A stretch of DNA of 64,000 nt from Carideicomes alvinocaridis (lineage in GTDB: Bacteria; Pseudomonadota; Alphaproteobacteria; Rhodobacterales; Rhodobacteraceae), in contig SRJI02000017.1 in NCBI GenBank assembly GCA_005473895.2, positions 1 through 64,000 on the forward strand, in the 5' to 3' direction. The notes below the pieces were generated by a model that saw nothing but the letters and a program-made list of their open reading frames with translations, did not search any database and had not been told where the DNA came from. The position numbers and the translations under genes were made by a program. Below, piece after piece: positions 63,478 to 64,000 of this stretch (position 1 is the first letter of the stretch; every line of letters begins with the position of its first letter).

Positions 63478-63994
63478 CGTCGCGGGGTTCCGATTGCCAG
63501 TCGCCGCGGATGCCGCGCCAGGCCCGCCACAGCAGGACCAGGCCGGTGATCGCCAGCGACGCCGCCGCCAGCAGGGAGAACGGCCCGAGCGGCACGCTCA
63601 GGAACATCGTCGCCTCCATGTAGCGGATCGAGGACAGGCCCTTGAGCATCACGAAATAGGCCAGCACCAGCAGCAGCACCGCCGAGATCACGCTTGCCGC
63701 CGCGTCGAGCCGCGCGCGGCCGGCCGGGGGCACGATGCCGTCGATCAGCGTGACGGTGATGTGATGCGCGCCGGCGGTCGCGAAGGGCAGCGCGCAGAAG
63801 AAGAGAAGCATGAGGATGAGGCCGGACAGCTCGTAGCCCCCCTTGATCGGAGCGTCGAAGAGATCGCGGCCGATCACGTCCACGACGGTCATCATCATCA
63901 GACCGAACAGCACCGCGGCCAGCGCCAGGGTCAACAGCCTGCGGAGAAATCCTCCCCGCAGGCCATCATTGCGGAAACCGGTATCGTCGGACAC
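63470..63994 (-). CDS. TRAP transporter small permease (DctQ)
   Basis: A 174-residue, four-helix DctQ subunit. MTVVDVIGRDLFDAPIKGGY and ELSGLILMLLFFCALPFATA are typical. The frame is complete: an in-frame TGA (64000-63998) precedes the GTG start by one codon, so nothing is lost at the window edge. No ribosome site can be judged because the upstream sequence is cut off. Confidence 0.9.
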   Translation of the reverse strand: MSDDTGFRNDGLRGGFLRRLLTLALAAVLFGLMMMTVVDVIGRDLFDAPIKGGYELSGLILMLLFFCALPFATAGAHHITVTLIDGIVPPAGRARLDAAASVISAVLLLVLAYFVMLKGLSSIRYMEATMFLSVPLGPFSLLAAASLAITGLVLLWRAWRGIRGDWQSEPRDDV

Positions 63995-64000
63995 GGATCA

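Overview
The window is GC-rich (about two thirds G+C by eye) and tightly packed. It looks like chromosomal DNA of an alphaproteobacterium of the Rhodobacteraceae (Roseobacter-type). Support comes from gene sets typical of that group: surE-pcm-nlpD, zapA-tkt-gap-gap, an RNase E with an acidic insertion in its S1 domain and a GWW tail, a VPLPA-CTERM protein, TRAP transporter genes, and a recurring intergenic repeat. I see no phage, IS element, CRISPR array or plasmid backbone. The only stable RNA gene is a tRNA-Leu(CAA).

Layout. 1-4.3 kb: a small unknown protein, an unusual short-chain dehydrogenase, then surE-pcm-nlpD (nucleotidase, isoaspartyl repair, degenerate LytM amidase activator). 4.6-15.5 kb: a probable carbohydrate uptake and breakdown locus. 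It has a family-5 binding protein, two permeases, two ATPases, a phosphonate-monoester-hydrolase-like sulfatase-fold enzyme, a GH13 alpha-glucosidase on the opposite strand and a glucokinase. 15.8-21.6 kb: tRNA-Leu, a DedA/YqaA-like protein, dsbB, bdhA, a candidate small RNA with its own promoter and terminator, a lone yejA, ccdA and tusA. 21.8-25.9 kb: rne with a long leader, then bolA-grxD. 26.4-34.8 kb: zapA and a coiled-coil partner, transketolase, an MFS exporter, a lipoprotein, and two GAPDH genes flanking a 47-residue membrane protein, with LacI-type palindromes in front of both gap genes and of a DUF1127 gene.

34.9-44.1 kb: coaD, a CBS-pair protein, and valine catabolism (LysR, mmsA, isobutyryl-CoA dehydrogenase, 3-hydroxyisobutyryl-CoA hydrolase, mmsB), interrupted by a VPLPA-CTERM surface protein and a PD-(D/E)XK protein. 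44.2-47.6 kb: an RcnB-like secreted protein and uvrA. 47.8-54.3 kb: a complete hydrolytic 2-aminoethylphosphonate pathway, phnW-phnA-phnY plus a class-III PLP enzyme best read as PbfA, with a divergent LysR regulator. 54.2-59.1 kb: opgG-opgH-opgC for osmoregulated periplasmic glucans; the opgH start is split between two frames. 59.3-64 kb: TetR, an isocitrate lyase/PEP mutase-family enzyme, an alpha/beta hydrolase and TRAP DctM-DctQ, the last running to the window edge.

The parts most likely to be undescribed are the candidate sRNA at 18.24-18.32 kb, the transporter/PMH/glucosidase/glucokinase combination, and a 57-codon open frame that bridges two ATPase genes across an intergenic repeat. 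Next come a GAPDH paralogue with an altered cofactor site beside a conserved micro-protein, and a seven-copy repeat family found in both orientations. All similarity statements rest on reading the sequence; no database search was run.
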